Assembly: GCA_947642745.1 (NCBI GenBank)
Contig: CANRTU010000017.1
Location: forward strand, 1-64,000
Source of the DNA: an uncultured Eubacterium sp.
Lineage (GTDB): Bacteria > Bacillota > Clostridia > Lachnospirales > Lachnospiraceae
Direction of reading: 5' to 3'
Length of the DNA stretch: 64,000 bases
Numbering within the stretch: position 1 is the stretch's first letter; every line of letters begins with the position of its first letter. The notes beneath the pieces are model-generated. The model made no database searches, was not told the origin of the DNA, and saw nothing but the letters and a program-made list of their open reading frames with translations. This document shows, piece after piece, positions 8,895 to 17,808 of the stretch. Made by a program: the position numbers and the translations under genes.

Positions 8895-10583
8895 TTATTT
8901 GAATTTCCCTACTTTGAACCTGCGGATCAGATTCTCCAGGTTTTCTGCCTGGCTGCTCATTTCCTGACTGGCTACCGCACTTTCTTCCGCCGCCCTGGAG
9001 TTAGTCTTTACCACATCATTGATATGCTCTACGCCACTGTCAATCTGGGAAATCGCTTCAGTCTGGTTTCCAAGCGCAACCGCTACACCGCTCACTTCCC
9101 TGGTAATAGCCCTGGAGTCATCCACCACCCGCTTTAACTGCTGTGCCGTTTCATCCGCAATAATCATTCCTTTTTCCACCGCTTTTACTGAAGAGCCGAT
9201 CAGCGCTGTGGATTCCCTGGCCGCTTCAGAACTTTGCGCCGCCAGCACGGATACCTGGTCCGCCACCACGGAAAATCCACGTCCTGCCTCTCCGGCACGG
9301 GCAGCCTCTATGGAAGCATTCAGCGCCAGCAGGTTTGTCTGGGAAGCAATATCGTTAATCGTAGCAATAATTTTGCCAATTTCCATGGATGCCCGGTTGA
9401 TTTCATCCATAGAATTAACCATTTCCTGCATCTTCTGGTTACTGTCAATAATTTCCTGTCCCAGATCATCCACTTTTTTACTAATCTCTTCCGCGTTATC
9501 CGCATTTTGTGATACCTGCTCAGAAACAGAAGAAAGCGTGGCCGTCAGATCTCCGGTAATAGATGTCTGTTCCGCCGCACCTTCGGCCAGGCCCGCAGAA
9601 CTAAGGGCTACCTGCTGGGAATCACAGGACACCCGGTCCGCCACCCGCTGGATTCCTTTTACAGTATCCGCCATGCTGCGCTCAAACTGCATGAGTGAAT
9701 CCCGGATGCTTTTAAAATCTCCCTGCCATTGTACAGAAGGATGTACGTCAAAATTACCTCTTGAAAATTCCTGCATTGTATTGGATATATCATCCACGTA
9801 AGATGACAGAATTCCAACAGCATTGCGCAAGTGGTCCGCCATATTGCCAAATTCATCATCCGACTGATATTTCAGATCAAAGTGCAGATTACCGGCGGAC
9901 AGTTCCCCGGCCACTGCCTCAAGTTCCTGCAAGGGTGACAGAATGGACCAGACAATACGTTTTCCGATTCTTGCTGCCTGTAAAGTCGCCACAATGATAA
10001 AAAGGACAATAGATATGCACCCGACCACCGCCATAATTTTGCTCAGAAAAATTGCCCGTTCCTTCTTAGCCGCAATTACTTCGTCAATTTCTGTGGAGAC
10101 TTTCACCACTTCATCCAGCGCCGGCACACTTTCTGTAAATATAAGGGAAAACGCTTCCTCTTCCTTTCCTTCTTCCAGTAATTCAACAATGTTGTAGCCA
10201 ATCGGCACCCACTTGTTCAGCGCCTCTACATACCGGTTGTACAGATCGTCTGCCACAATATCCGTATCATGTAAAGTTTTAATTTCTCCCGTCAGTTCCG
10301 TCAGCCGTTCCTCCACTGTCTGCCTGTAACCGCTGTATGTACCCGTATCCTCAGAAAGCGCCATCTGCAGAATGTTACGTGCAGCTATATTGACGTTAAT
10401 CCTGCATACCTTGACTGCCGTATCCGCTTTCTGGGCCCCATTTACATAACTGTTCAGTTCGTAATACAGACTTGCCAGACCCACAATACTGATCAGACCA
10501 GAAATAATCATCAGGCTGATCACAACCGCATAACCAGCATTCAGTTTCTTGTGCATCTTCATCCCTTCAATTTTTTTTAACAT
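8895..10583 (-). CDS. Methyl-accepting chemotaxis protein
   Basis: Membrane chemoreceptor of 562 residues signalling to CheA/CheW. Membrane segments at about 16-40 and 182-203 flank a four-helix-bundle type sensor domain; HAMP follows at about 205-260. The signalling hairpin tip IASQTNLLALNASIEAARAG and ADQVSVLAAQSSEAA are classical, and the C-terminus ends in IRRFKVGKFK. A GGAGGAGG site precedes the ATG. No che genes are adjacent. The ligand is unknown. Confidence 0.95.
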   Translation of the reverse strand: MLKKIEGMKMHKKLNAGYAVVISLMIISGLISIVGLASLYYELNSYVNGAQKADTAVKVCRINVNIAARNILQMALSEDTGTYSGYRQTVEERLTELTGEIKTLHDTDIVADDLYNRYVEALNKWVPIGYNIVELLEEGKEEEAFSLIFTESVPALDEVVKVSTEIDEVIAAKKERAIFLSKIMAVVGCISIVLFIIVATLQAARIGKRIVWSILSPLQELEAVAGELSAGNLHFDLKYQSDDEFGNMADHLRNAVGILSSYVDDISNTMQEFSRGNFDVHPSVQWQGDFKSIRDSLMQFERSMADTVKGIQRVADRVSCDSQQVALSSAGLAEGAAEQTSITGDLTATLSSVSEQVSQNADNAEEISKKVDDLGQEIIDSNQKMQEMVNSMDEINRASMEIGKIIATINDIASQTNLLALNASIEAARAGEAGRGFSVVADQVSVLAAQSSEAARESTALIGSSVKAVEKGMIIADETAQQLKRVVDDSRAITREVSGVAVALGNQTEAISQIDSGVEHINDVVKTNSRAAEESAVASQEMSSQAENLENLIRRFKVGKFK

Positions 10584-10687
10584 CTTATTCCTCCTCCGCT
10601 AGTAAAACGCCACAATACTGCCGTTGTCCGCCCTTTTTGCCATAAATGCTTCCGGCAGACGCTGATACTGCATTTTTCCTTATTATT

Positions 10688-10716
10688 ATGTTATTACTTT
10701 TAATGTGAGTTTTCAA
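10688..10716 (-). promoter_or_regulatory. Candidate promoter of the chemoreceptor gene
   Basis: Minus-strand TTGAAA (10716-10711), 17 bases, then TAACAT (10693-10688), about 105 bp upstream of the start codon. Confidence 0.4.
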
Positions 10717-11262
10717 TAGCTTTTTGTTAATAATTTAACATTTTTAGTTGCAGTTCACTCCCATGTCAGTCATCATTATATTTTTACCAGTCTTGCATAT
10801 GACAGACTCCGCCTGTTCATTTAAAATAGCGTCAGGAAAAAACTAATACCAGGCACAGTTTACCCGGGGAGCCGCGCCATCAGTCTGTATTTTTCCAGAC
10901 ATAACGCAGCAAACAGCGGCGGTATGGCAATTCGTATCCGCATATGCTTTTTCAGGATGCGGTTCATAAAACCGCGGCGGCCGGCGGTGCGGCAATTTGT
11001 ATCCGCATATGCTTTTTCAGGATGCGGTTCCTGAATAAATGCTCCCCCGGGTTTTTCAGCCCGGATGGATGACTGGCCGGACTGCTTACTTTGTTCCGTT
11101 TTTCCACAGAAGATTTTACAAGACCGATATTATCATGTTATGATAAACAATATATTTACCAGAAACGGTGATTTTGAAAGTCCGGGTAAGAAATGTCAAT
11201 CTGTACAGATTTATCAGACCGGACTTTGTAACGGTTAACCAGTAGTCGCTCCTGACTACACC
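10717..11262. other. Intergenic region without a gene
   Basis: About 550 bases, AT-rich at the left and GC-rich around 10860-11070. The recognisable content is the 65-bp-period direct repeat at 10918-11030. No reading frame with a ribosome site was found. Confidence 0.5.
10918..11030 (+). repeat. 48-bp near-identical direct repeat, 65-bp period
   Basis: The block 10918-10965 recurs at 10983-11030 with about three changes, both ending in TTTTTCAGGATGCGGTTC. The 17-base filler completes a tandem unit. Non-coding. Confidence 0.85.
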
Positions 11263-11280
11263 ATTATTATCACAGGAGGA
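11263..11280 (+). repeat. 18-bp direct repeat flanking the Rpn remnant (left copy)
   Basis: ATTATTATCACAGGAGGA occurs exactly here and at 11993-12010. Each copy supplies a strong ribosome site: the left copy for a secreted-protein remnant without a proper start codon, the right copy for the YjbR gene. Confidence 0.8.
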
Positions 11281-11281
11281 A

Positions 11282-11539
11282 ATTCAGAAAAAAGAACAAA
11301 TACGAAAAATAGTTTTCAAGCTGACAGTTTTTACGGCGCTCTGCACATCCGCAAAGTTTCCAGTGCCAGTACAGACAGTTCATGCAGAGGAGGTTCAGCT
11401 ACCGGCTGAAACAAACACCAGCTTTGCAAAGGCCAGGCATTGCGGCTATACAATCAATACAATTTCTGATATAATGGGAACCAGCAGGAATACTGGAAAG
11501 GAAAAATCCTCTCCAGCGAAATATAAAAAGGATTTTATC
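11282..11539 (+). pseudogene. Remnant of a secreted-protein N-terminus
   Basis: Directly after AGGAGGA an open frame begins at a non-start ATT codon. It encodes a signal-peptide-like stretch (KKEQIRKIVFKLTVFTALC...VHAEE) with a basic N-region, hydrophobic core and small residues. It runs in frame into the Rpn-like fragment at 11540. The missing ATG and the abrupt junction suggest a decayed fusion. Confidence 0.45.
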
Positions 11540-11932
11540 ATGGAGCAATTCTTAATCAAGCCCAAAGTGGACTTTGCATTTAAAGAAATTATGCCGGATG
11601 AAAAAGCACGTACTGGATTTCTGGCTGCAGTGCTGAAAATTAATCCGCAAGATATAAAAGAGACGCAGATCCTAAATACAAATACAAAAAAACAATATAT
11701 AGAAAGCGCATAAGAACGGCTGCTGCTGATCAGCCAGGACAGGGAGAAACGCCTGGAGTACGAAGCACGTGAGAAAGCCATCCTGGATCACAGCCAGATG
11801 ATGATTGAAGCCGAAGAACGAATCAACAAATTGCGTTCATTCCTGATACATGAAAAACGTTATGAAGATTTGGAGCGTTCTACAAGAGATAAGGAGTTTC
11901 AGAGGCGTCTTATGTCAGATTACGGAATCTGA
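11540..11932 (+). pseudogene. Internally deleted Rpn/PD-(D/E)XK nuclease-family transposase
   Basis: The N-terminal part (MEQFLIKPKVDFAFKEIM...FLAAVL) matches the start of Rpn-type recombination-promoting nucleases. After a TAA at 11711 the same frame continues with the family's usual C-terminal helical tail (QDREKRLEYEAREKAILDH...KRYEDLERS...MSDYGI) to TGA at 11930. The catalytic middle, usually about 130-170 residues, is missing. So it is a deletion derivative with an in-frame stop, not a working nuclease. The family spreads as multicopy transposase-like genes in Clostridia. Confidence 0.75.
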
Positions 11933-12016
11933 TTATTATACTACGCATCGTTATCATTTGCAGTACGTTCTGGAGTATAATCTGTAGTTTCTATTATTAT
12001 CACAGGAGGAGACTGA

Positions 12017-12364
12017 TTGCTGAAAGAAAAAGAACAGATCACCGCATACTGCCACGGATTTGCGTCCGTATACGAAGACTATCCGTTTCACGACCCGGAC
12101 TGGTGCGTGATGCGGCATAAACATACCAGAAAAGTATTCGCCTGGATCTTTCCAAAAGACGGACATATCTGGGTCAATGTGAAATGCGCTCCGGAATGGA
12201 TATGGTTCTGGCGGGATACTTATGCGTCGGTTGTGCCTGCTTATCATCTGAATAAGGCCCACTGGAATTCGATTATTCTGGATGGATCTGTTCCGGACGA
12301 CGATATCCGGATGATGATCGCCACCAGTTATGACCTGACCGGCAGCCGGAAAAAACGGTCCTGA
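12017..12364 (+). CDS. MmcQ/YjbR-family protein
   Basis: A 115-residue small protein of the YjbR/MmcQ family, a CyaY-like fold often annotated as DNA-binding though its real role is unclear. Family features seen include HPDW/HDPDW-type and FAWIFP segments, WVNVKC, and the C-terminal WNSIILDGSVPDDDIRMMIATSYDL. Start TTG at 12017, with AGGAGGAG at proper spacing, part of the 18-bp repeat. Converges on the GH13 gene through a shared terminator. Confidence 0.8.
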   Translation: MLKEKEQITAYCHGFASVYEDYPFHDPDWCVMRHKHTRKVFAWIFPKDGHIWVNVKCAPEWIWFWRDTYASVVPAYHLNKAHWNSIILDGSVPDDDIRMMIATSYDLTGSRKKRS

Positions 12365-12444
12365 AACCACGGGACGGATCTGAAACCATTTTCCGGATAC
12401 CTTCCATGATATGATGCCGGACAGCAACAGAGAAGAACGCAAAA

Positions 12445-12483
12445 ACGCCCGCCAGATTTATGATTTTAAATCCGGCCGGGCGT
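12445..12483. terminator. Bidirectional terminator between yjbR-like and GH13 genes
   Basis: A long stem ACGCCCG...CGGGCGT, continued by paired AGATTTA / TTTAAAT-type bases around a short loop, lies between converging genes. On the minus strand it is followed by TTTTT, which fits termination of the alpha-glucoside operon. Confidence 0.7.
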
Positions 12484-12622
12484 CTGTATATACGTTTTTT
12501 CTGTTTCCGGTCCGCTTTCACTATCCCGCAAACGCTGCGTAACACCGCACCCCGTATCTGTATTTCCAGGGTGATGCCGGTACGTCCGGGCGGACCGCCG
12601 CATCCTGCGGTTGTATTTCCTG

Positions 12623-14290
12623 TCAGCAGCCGCCAGAATACACTGCCGCCTCATAAGGCCGTATCCGCCGGTCTGTAAGCGGTTCGTCCTCATAATTGGA
12701 TATCAGCAGTCTGGTCTCTGCCCCTTTCCATTCTTCCGGCATACTGAATGGTACCGGTTCTTCTGAGAAATTTAACACCACATACAATTTCTGTCCTTCA
12801 TATCTACGTTCATAAACGTAAAGCTTTGTATGCTCCGGCCCGTATTCCTTAAAATCACCGTAAACCGCAACCGGATACTCTTTACGCATCGTAATCAGCC
12901 GGCGCATATAATAATAAATAGAATTTTCATCCGCCAGGGCTTCTTTTACATTGATTTCTTTATAGTTGGGATTGACTTTCAGCCATGGATTTCCAGTCGT
13001 AAATCCCGCATGCTCCGTATCGTCCCACTGCATCGGTGTTCTGGCGTTGTCCCTGGCCCGGTAGCGTATGCCCTCCAGCAGTCTGTCCGGGTCCTCATGA
13101 TTTTTTATAACCCGCTCCCGCCAGCAGTTGTGGATTTCCACATCGTCGTAATCATCAATGGAGTCAAAGGATACGTTTGTCATGCCGATTTCCTCGCCCT
13201 GATAGATATACGGGGTTCCCTGCATGGTCATCAGCATCGTATAAAGCATCTTCTGGGACTCTTTGCGGAAGTCTGTGTCATTTCCCCGTCTGGAAACAGT
13301 ACGGGGCTGGTCATGGTTGGTCCAGTACAGGCTGTTCCAGGCTTTTTCATGCAGCTGTGTCTGCCATTTGCTGAAAACCGCTTTCAGCTCCGGTAACGGT
13401 ACGCTGCGGTAAGCCCATCGTTCGCCTTCCACTGTATCCAGCAGATCCTGCTCAAACTGGAACACCATATTCAGCTCGTTTCTGTCTGTGCCCGCATAGC
13501 GAAGCGCCTGCTCCAGCGGAACGTCTGACATTTCTCCTACTGTCATAATATCATATTTTGACAGCACTTCCCGGTTCATCTCCCGGAAAAATTCGTGAAT
13601 TCTTGGCCCATCCTGATAGTTTTCCGCTCCTACCCTGCCAACCCGTGGCTTTCCATCCGGAAGCCCCGGTACTTTGGAATACAGATTTGCCACGTCCATC
13701 CGGAAACCGTCGCAGCCCATATCCAGCCAGAATTTCATCATATCATAAACTTCATAACGGACTTTTTCGTTTTCCCAGTTCAGATCCGGCTGTTTTCTTG
13801 TAAACAGGTGCAGATAATACTGCCCGGTCGTCTGATCCAGTTCCCAGGCCGGACCGGAAAAATAAGATATCCAGTTGTTCGGCTCTTTTCCGTCTTTCGG
13901 GTCTCTCCAGATATAATAATCCCGGTAAGGATTGTCCGGAGATTTTGCGGATTCCACAAACCACGGATGTTCGTCTGATGTGTGGTTTACGACCAGGTCC
14001 ATCATCAGTTTCATCCCCCGCTGGTGAATGCCGTCCAGCATCTCCTTAAAATCCGCCATTGTGCCGAATTCGTCCATAATATCCCGGTAATCGGATATAT
14101 CATAGCCATTATCGTCATTTGGGGATTTATAGCAGGGTGACATCCAGATTACATCAATCCCCAGGTCTTTCAGATAATCCAGCTTTGAGATCACGCCTCT
14201 TAAATCCCCGATGCCGTCTCCGTTGGAATCCATAAAACTCCTTGGATAAATCTGGTATACCACCGCTTCTTTCCACCATGCTTTTTCCAT
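12623..14290 (-). CDS. malL: GH13 alpha-glucosidase, oligo-1,6-glucosidase type
   Basis: Cytoplasmic glycosidase removing non-reducing alpha-glucose; 555 residues, the usual length for GH13 subfamily 31. Catalytic residues are visible: Asp199 in DGFRMDV (nucleophile), Glu253 in VGEM (acid/base) and Asp327 in NHDQPR. The residue after the nucleophile is Val200. In characterised members Val there favours alpha-1,6 linkages, while Ala/Thr favours maltose, so isomalto-type substrates are likely (inference). No signal peptide. It is the last gene of the operon after pgmB and the GH65 gene, with AAGGAAGG upstream. Confidence 0.93.
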   Translation of the reverse strand: MEKAWWKEAVVYQIYPRSFMDSNGDGIGDLRGVISKLDYLKDLGIDVIWMSPCYKSPNDDNGYDISDYRDIMDEFGTMADFKEMLDGIHQRGMKLMMDLVVNHTSDEHPWFVESAKSPDNPYRDYYIWRDPKDGKEPNNWISYFSGPAWELDQTTGQYYLHLFTRKQPDLNWENEKVRYEVYDMMKFWLDMGCDGFRMDVANLYSKVPGLPDGKPRVGRVGAENYQDGPRIHEFFREMNREVLSKYDIMTVGEMSDVPLEQALRYAGTDRNELNMVFQFEQDLLDTVEGERWAYRSVPLPELKAVFSKWQTQLHEKAWNSLYWTNHDQPRTVSRRGNDTDFRKESQKMLYTMLMTMQGTPYIYQGEEIGMTNVSFDSIDDYDDVEIHNCWRERVIKNHEDPDRLLEGIRYRARDNARTPMQWDDTEHAGFTTGNPWLKVNPNYKEINVKEALADENSIYYYMRRLITMRKEYPVAVYGDFKEYGPEHTKLYVYERRYEGQKLYVVLNFSEEPVPFSMPEEWKGAETRLLISNYEDEPLTDRRIRPYEAAVYSGGC

Positions 14291-14296
14291 AGATGA

Positions 14297-14941
14297 TTAC
14301 CTTCCTTTCACCACTTCTATCAGATCGCTGAACCGCTCCAGCCGGTATACCGCCAGGTCTGATCCCGCCGCTTCCCCGATGCCGGCGCTGTCCATACCAG
14401 CATTGGCCGCCGCCTGAAGACCTGCCTGCGCATCTTCCACCACAAGGCAGCTCTCCGGCGCAAGTCCGATAAACCGCGCCGCTTTTTCAAATACTTCCCC
14501 ATCCGGCTTGGACTTTGTAATATTATTGCCATCAGAAACGGCGTCAAAAAATCCGTACAGACCGGTCCGTTCCAGAATAATGCCGGCATTTTTGCTGGAT
14601 GAACCAATCGCCAGCTTTAAGCCCTGGCTTTTTAACCACTCCAGCGTTTCCTTCACGCCCTCTCCCAGATCGTCTGGCGTCATCTGACCCAGAAGCTGCT
14701 GATAACAACTGTTTTTTTCCGTGGCAAACGCCTCTTTTTCTTCCTGCGTGCATTCCCTGTCATACTTTTCCAGAATAATTTCCAGGCTGGCCATGCGGCT
14801 GACTCCCCGCAGTCTGTGATTAATCGTTTCATCGAAATATATGCCCAGCCGGTCCGCCAGTTTCTTCCATGCCTGATAATGGTACTGGTCCGTATGGCAG
14901 ATCACACCGTCCAGATCAAAAATAATGCCTTTATATTTCAT
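14297..14941 (-). CDS. pgmB: Beta-phosphoglucomutase
   Basis: HAD-superfamily enzyme converting beta-glucose-1-phosphate to glucose-6-phosphate, the step after an inverting GH65 phosphorylase. Its 214 residues are typical. FDLDGVICHTDQYHYQAW gives the nucleophile Asp9 and acid/base Asp11; GSSSKNA is motif II, and KPDGEVFEKAA and VVEDAQAGLQAA are motifs III and IV. It sits between the GH65 and GH13 genes with almost no spacing (1 bp from the GH65 stop), clearly one transcript. Confidence 0.95.
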   Translation of the reverse strand: MKYKGIIFDLDGVICHTDQYHYQAWKKLADRLGIYFDETINHRLRGVSRMASLEIILEKYDRECTQEEKEAFATEKNSCYQQLLGQMTPDDLGEGVKETLEWLKSQGLKLAIGSSSKNAGIILERTGLYGFFDAVSDGNNITKSKPDGEVFEKAARFIGLAPESCLVVEDAQAGLQAAANAGMDSAGIGEAAGSDLAVYRLERFSDLIEVVKGR

Positions 14942-14942
14942 G

Positions 14943-17273
14943 CTATATGCCTCTTTCTACCTGCGCACCCGCCGGAATTGTTATTTTTTCATCATACAGA
15001 TACAGCGTCAGATCTTTTGCGCCCTGGTTTTTCACCTGTACCGTATCCCTGCCTGCTGTTACAGACAGACGGCATCCCTGATAGCATAACGGGAAGGTCA
15101 TACCGGTCCATTTTGCCGGCAGCTTCGGCGCAATCCGCAAAACTCCTTCCTGTAACCGCGCGCCGCCAAAGCCCATAACCGTACTCTCCCAGATTCCGCC
15201 CAGGGAAGCGCTGTGCACGCCCTCGTCAGACGTGTGCATATATGTACCCAGATCTATGGTCAGCGACTGCTCATAAAAACGGTAAGCCATCTCTTCCATT
15301 CCCAGATCACTGGCCACAATGGCATGGGTGGATTTACTCAGAGACGAGTCATGAAGCGTGGTGCTTTCATAGAAAACAAAGTTTTTGCGGCGTGTTTCTT
15401 CATCAAACTGCCCGCCCAGAAGCAGCAGGAGCATAACCGTATCCGCCTGTTTGGAAACCATATACTGGTTTAACTGCTCCATATTGAAATCTTTGCTGAT
15501 AGTCATGACTGCTTCACTGCTCTTGTATTTTTCCAGATCCAGCTTCTTTAGCTGCAGATACTGGTCGGACTGCGGAATAATTCCGTCTGCTCCCGGCTGC
15601 GGAAGATACAGCCTGTCCACACAGGCCAGAACTTTTTCCCGGATCTGCGCCAGATCCAGTTTCTGGTCCAGCTTCTGATACAGCGGCATGTTTTCCTGTT
15701 CCAGCTTTTCCATCACCCGCAGGGCCAGGCGCATATTATATTCCGCCATATAATTCGTATAGGCGTTATTATCCACATGCTCTTTATATTCATCCGGACC
15801 GATGACATCCAGTATTTCATACCTGTCTTTTTCCCGGCTGTACTGCACCCGGCTGGCCCAGAAACGGGCGGTGTCCAGTATAATTTCGTACCCGTACTGT
15901 TCCATATAATCCCGGTCGCCGGTCATCTGTTCATACTGCTCCACCGCATAAGCGATGTCTGCCGTAACATGATGTTCGATGATACCGGTAAGAATCTTCG
16001 TCGGTTCTCCGGTAATAATGTCCGCACCCATATACAGCGGCGTTACTTCCCCGTCGTCCACCCAGGCGCTTTCCCATGGATACATGGCGCCTTCATAGCC
16101 GTTTTCTTTTGCCTTGGCCCTGGCTCCATAGAGATTTTTAAACCGGTATTCCAGCAGTGTTCTTGCCGTATCTGGTTTTGTAAACGTAAAATACGGCAGT
16201 ATAAACATTTCCGTATCCCAGAAGGAATGGCCTTTGTAGCCTTCCCCAGTCATGGCCTTGGCGCCGATTCCAACCCGGTTGTCATCATGCTTGACCATAA
16301 TATTCAGATGATACAGGGCAAACCGGACTGCCAGCTGGTCAAAATCCGCATCCCCTTCCAGCCGGATATCGCTCTGTGTCCAGTAAGTATCCCAGGCTTT
16401 CACACTTTCCGCCAGCAGCGGATCATAGCCCTTTTCATAAGCGGCTGCCAGAGCTTTACGGCCGTCTGTTTTTAAAGCTTCCGCCATATCCGTGGGAGCT
16501 GACTGTTCATAGGAAAGGTCTCTGGAAGAATGTATGGTACAGATCTTTTCGAAATGAATCTGTTCTGCAGGCGCAGCCTCGAACCGGTACTGCTGTTTCA
16601 GCGTCCTGCGTCCCATCACAGGAAGGGCCGGCACATCCTTGTTCAGCCGGCATGCGGCATGCTGGGCGATCCAGACGCCGGACTGGGTCGTTTTTGAAAG
16701 AAACTGCATATCCACCCCGTCATATACCCGGCACACCGGAGGATCAAAATGCTGGGCGCCACTGTTGGTAACACTGCCGTCCATACCGGTTTCCAGCAGT
16801 ACTTCCGCTTCCTGATCCAGGGAGAAATCCAGGGCGCTGGCCAGTACATGATCGTCCGCAAGAGAAACAAAACGCCGGAAGGAGGCTGTAAGCGTAATGC
16901 CTTCCGGCGTTTTCCACCGGATCTTACGTGTAGTCTCTCCGGTTCTGAGGTTCATCGTCCTGCTGTAATCGTCCAGTTCCCCATGCAGCAGGTTTAATTC
17001 ATACCCATTAATCTTTACCGTAATGCCTGTCATATCCGCCACATTTGGCAGTTCTGTGACCTCATCCGCAGACGCTTTGTTAAACGTGCCGGTCACAAAC
17101 GTGTTTCTCTTTTCTCCAGTGTAAGGTTCTTCCAGGGCGTTGCGCACTCCCAGATACCCATTTCCCTGGGCAAAGATCGCTTCGCACTTACCCAGACATC
17201 TTTCATCAAAAGCAGTTTCCTGAACCAGCCAGTTTTTTAATGCGCCGGTTCCTGCGTCATATTTGATAGCCAT
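14943..17273 (-). CDS. GH65 disaccharide phosphorylase (maltose/kojibiose type)
   Basis: Inverting phosphorylase cleaving an alpha-glucosyl disaccharide with phosphate into beta-glucose-1-phosphate and glucose. It has 776 residues, with the GH65 N-terminal beta-sandwich, (alpha/alpha)6 barrel and C-terminal cap. The barrel motif GPDEYKEHVDNNAYTNYMAEY holds the family acid catalyst Glu; FWDTEMFILPYF and KSTHAIVASDLG are also characteristic. GH65 specificities (maltose, trehalose, kojibiose, nigerose) cannot be separated by eye. GAGAGG precedes the ATG. The neighbours pgmB, GH13 and an ABC importer define the pathway. Confidence 0.92.
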   Translation of the reverse strand: MAIKYDAGTGALKNWLVQETAFDERCLGKCEAIFAQGNGYLGVRNALEEPYTGEKRNTFVTGTFNKASADEVTELPNVADMTGITVKINGYELNLLHGELDDYSRTMNLRTGETTRKIRWKTPEGITLTASFRRFVSLADDHVLASALDFSLDQEAEVLLETGMDGSVTNSGAQHFDPPVCRVYDGVDMQFLSKTTQSGVWIAQHAACRLNKDVPALPVMGRRTLKQQYRFEAAPAEQIHFEKICTIHSSRDLSYEQSAPTDMAEALKTDGRKALAAAYEKGYDPLLAESVKAWDTYWTQSDIRLEGDADFDQLAVRFALYHLNIMVKHDDNRVGIGAKAMTGEGYKGHSFWDTEMFILPYFTFTKPDTARTLLEYRFKNLYGARAKAKENGYEGAMYPWESAWVDDGEVTPLYMGADIITGEPTKILTGIIEHHVTADIAYAVEQYEQMTGDRDYMEQYGYEIILDTARFWASRVQYSREKDRYEILDVIGPDEYKEHVDNNAYTNYMAEYNMRLALRVMEKLEQENMPLYQKLDQKLDLAQIREKVLACVDRLYLPQPGADGIIPQSDQYLQLKKLDLEKYKSSEAVMTISKDFNMEQLNQYMVSKQADTVMLLLLLGGQFDEETRRKNFVFYESTTLHDSSLSKSTHAIVASDLGMEEMAYRFYEQSLTIDLGTYMHTSDEGVHSASLGGIWESTVMGFGGARLQEGVLRIAPKLPAKWTGMTFPLCYQGCRLSVTAGRDTVQVKNQGAKDLTLYLYDEKITIPAGAQVERGI

Positions 17274-17525
17274 GCTGTTGTCCTCTCTAAATTTATATTG
17301 CGCTATGCTGAAGCTTTCATGAAATCTTTTACTTATCAGTCATTCGTTCAGCCGTTTATTGAATTATTGATTGCGTCCGGATACAATCAGTACGTAGTTC
17401 TTTCAGCAATCGTCTGTTTTCAAAAAAGTTATAAAATAAATAGTTCTTAAATAAAATGCCGGCTATACAGCCGCCCTTCTCCGGCAGCCGGACAGACAAT
17501 CCTTTTATCAGAATCTGATTCTGTT
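17274..17525. other. Intergenic spacer upstream of the GH65 gene
   Basis: About 250 bases between the tandem repeat and the GH65 start. AT-rich around 17420-17460. I see only weak promoter-like pairs (for example TTGCTG with a poor -10), so the catabolic genes may be read from the transporter promoter or from here. Confidence 0.35.
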
Positions 17526-17808
17526 CCCCTGTGGACTGCGTTTTGAACGTCCGCCGGGATGCAGGCGCAGCATCTGATACGGATCGCCGGTCAGTGTCAT
17601 GCCGGGAGTCTGGCAGCGTATATTACCCCTTTACGCCGGACGCCGCTCCAGGAGCCTGTACCTGCTCCTGTGGACTGCGTTTTGAACGTCCACAGGGTAT
17701 GCCGGATCTGATACAGGCTGCCGGACTGCGTCATGCAGACAATCCGGCCGCATATGATTACCCCTTTACACCGGACGCCGCAACGGAAGCCTGTACCTGC
17801 TCCTGTGC
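17526..17808. repeat. Two imperfect about 138-bp tandem units including the permease 3' end
   Basis: TGTGGACTGCGTTTTGAACG occurs at 17530 and 17668, and ATTACCCCTTTAC at 17622 and 17757. The second unit contains the last 16 codons of the permease gene. The first unit, read on the minus strand, still encodes QEQVQAPGAASGVKG then stop, against QEQVQASVAASGVKG in the gene. Confidence 0.85.

Noticed and set aside
9019..9801. 260-residue plus-strand reading frame
   Set aside because: Antisense to the chemoreceptor; Ser/Ala-rich because of the heptad codons on the other strand.
15777..16475. 232-residue plus-strand reading frame
   Set aside because: Antisense to the GH65 phosphorylase, with no ribosome site or recognisable domain.
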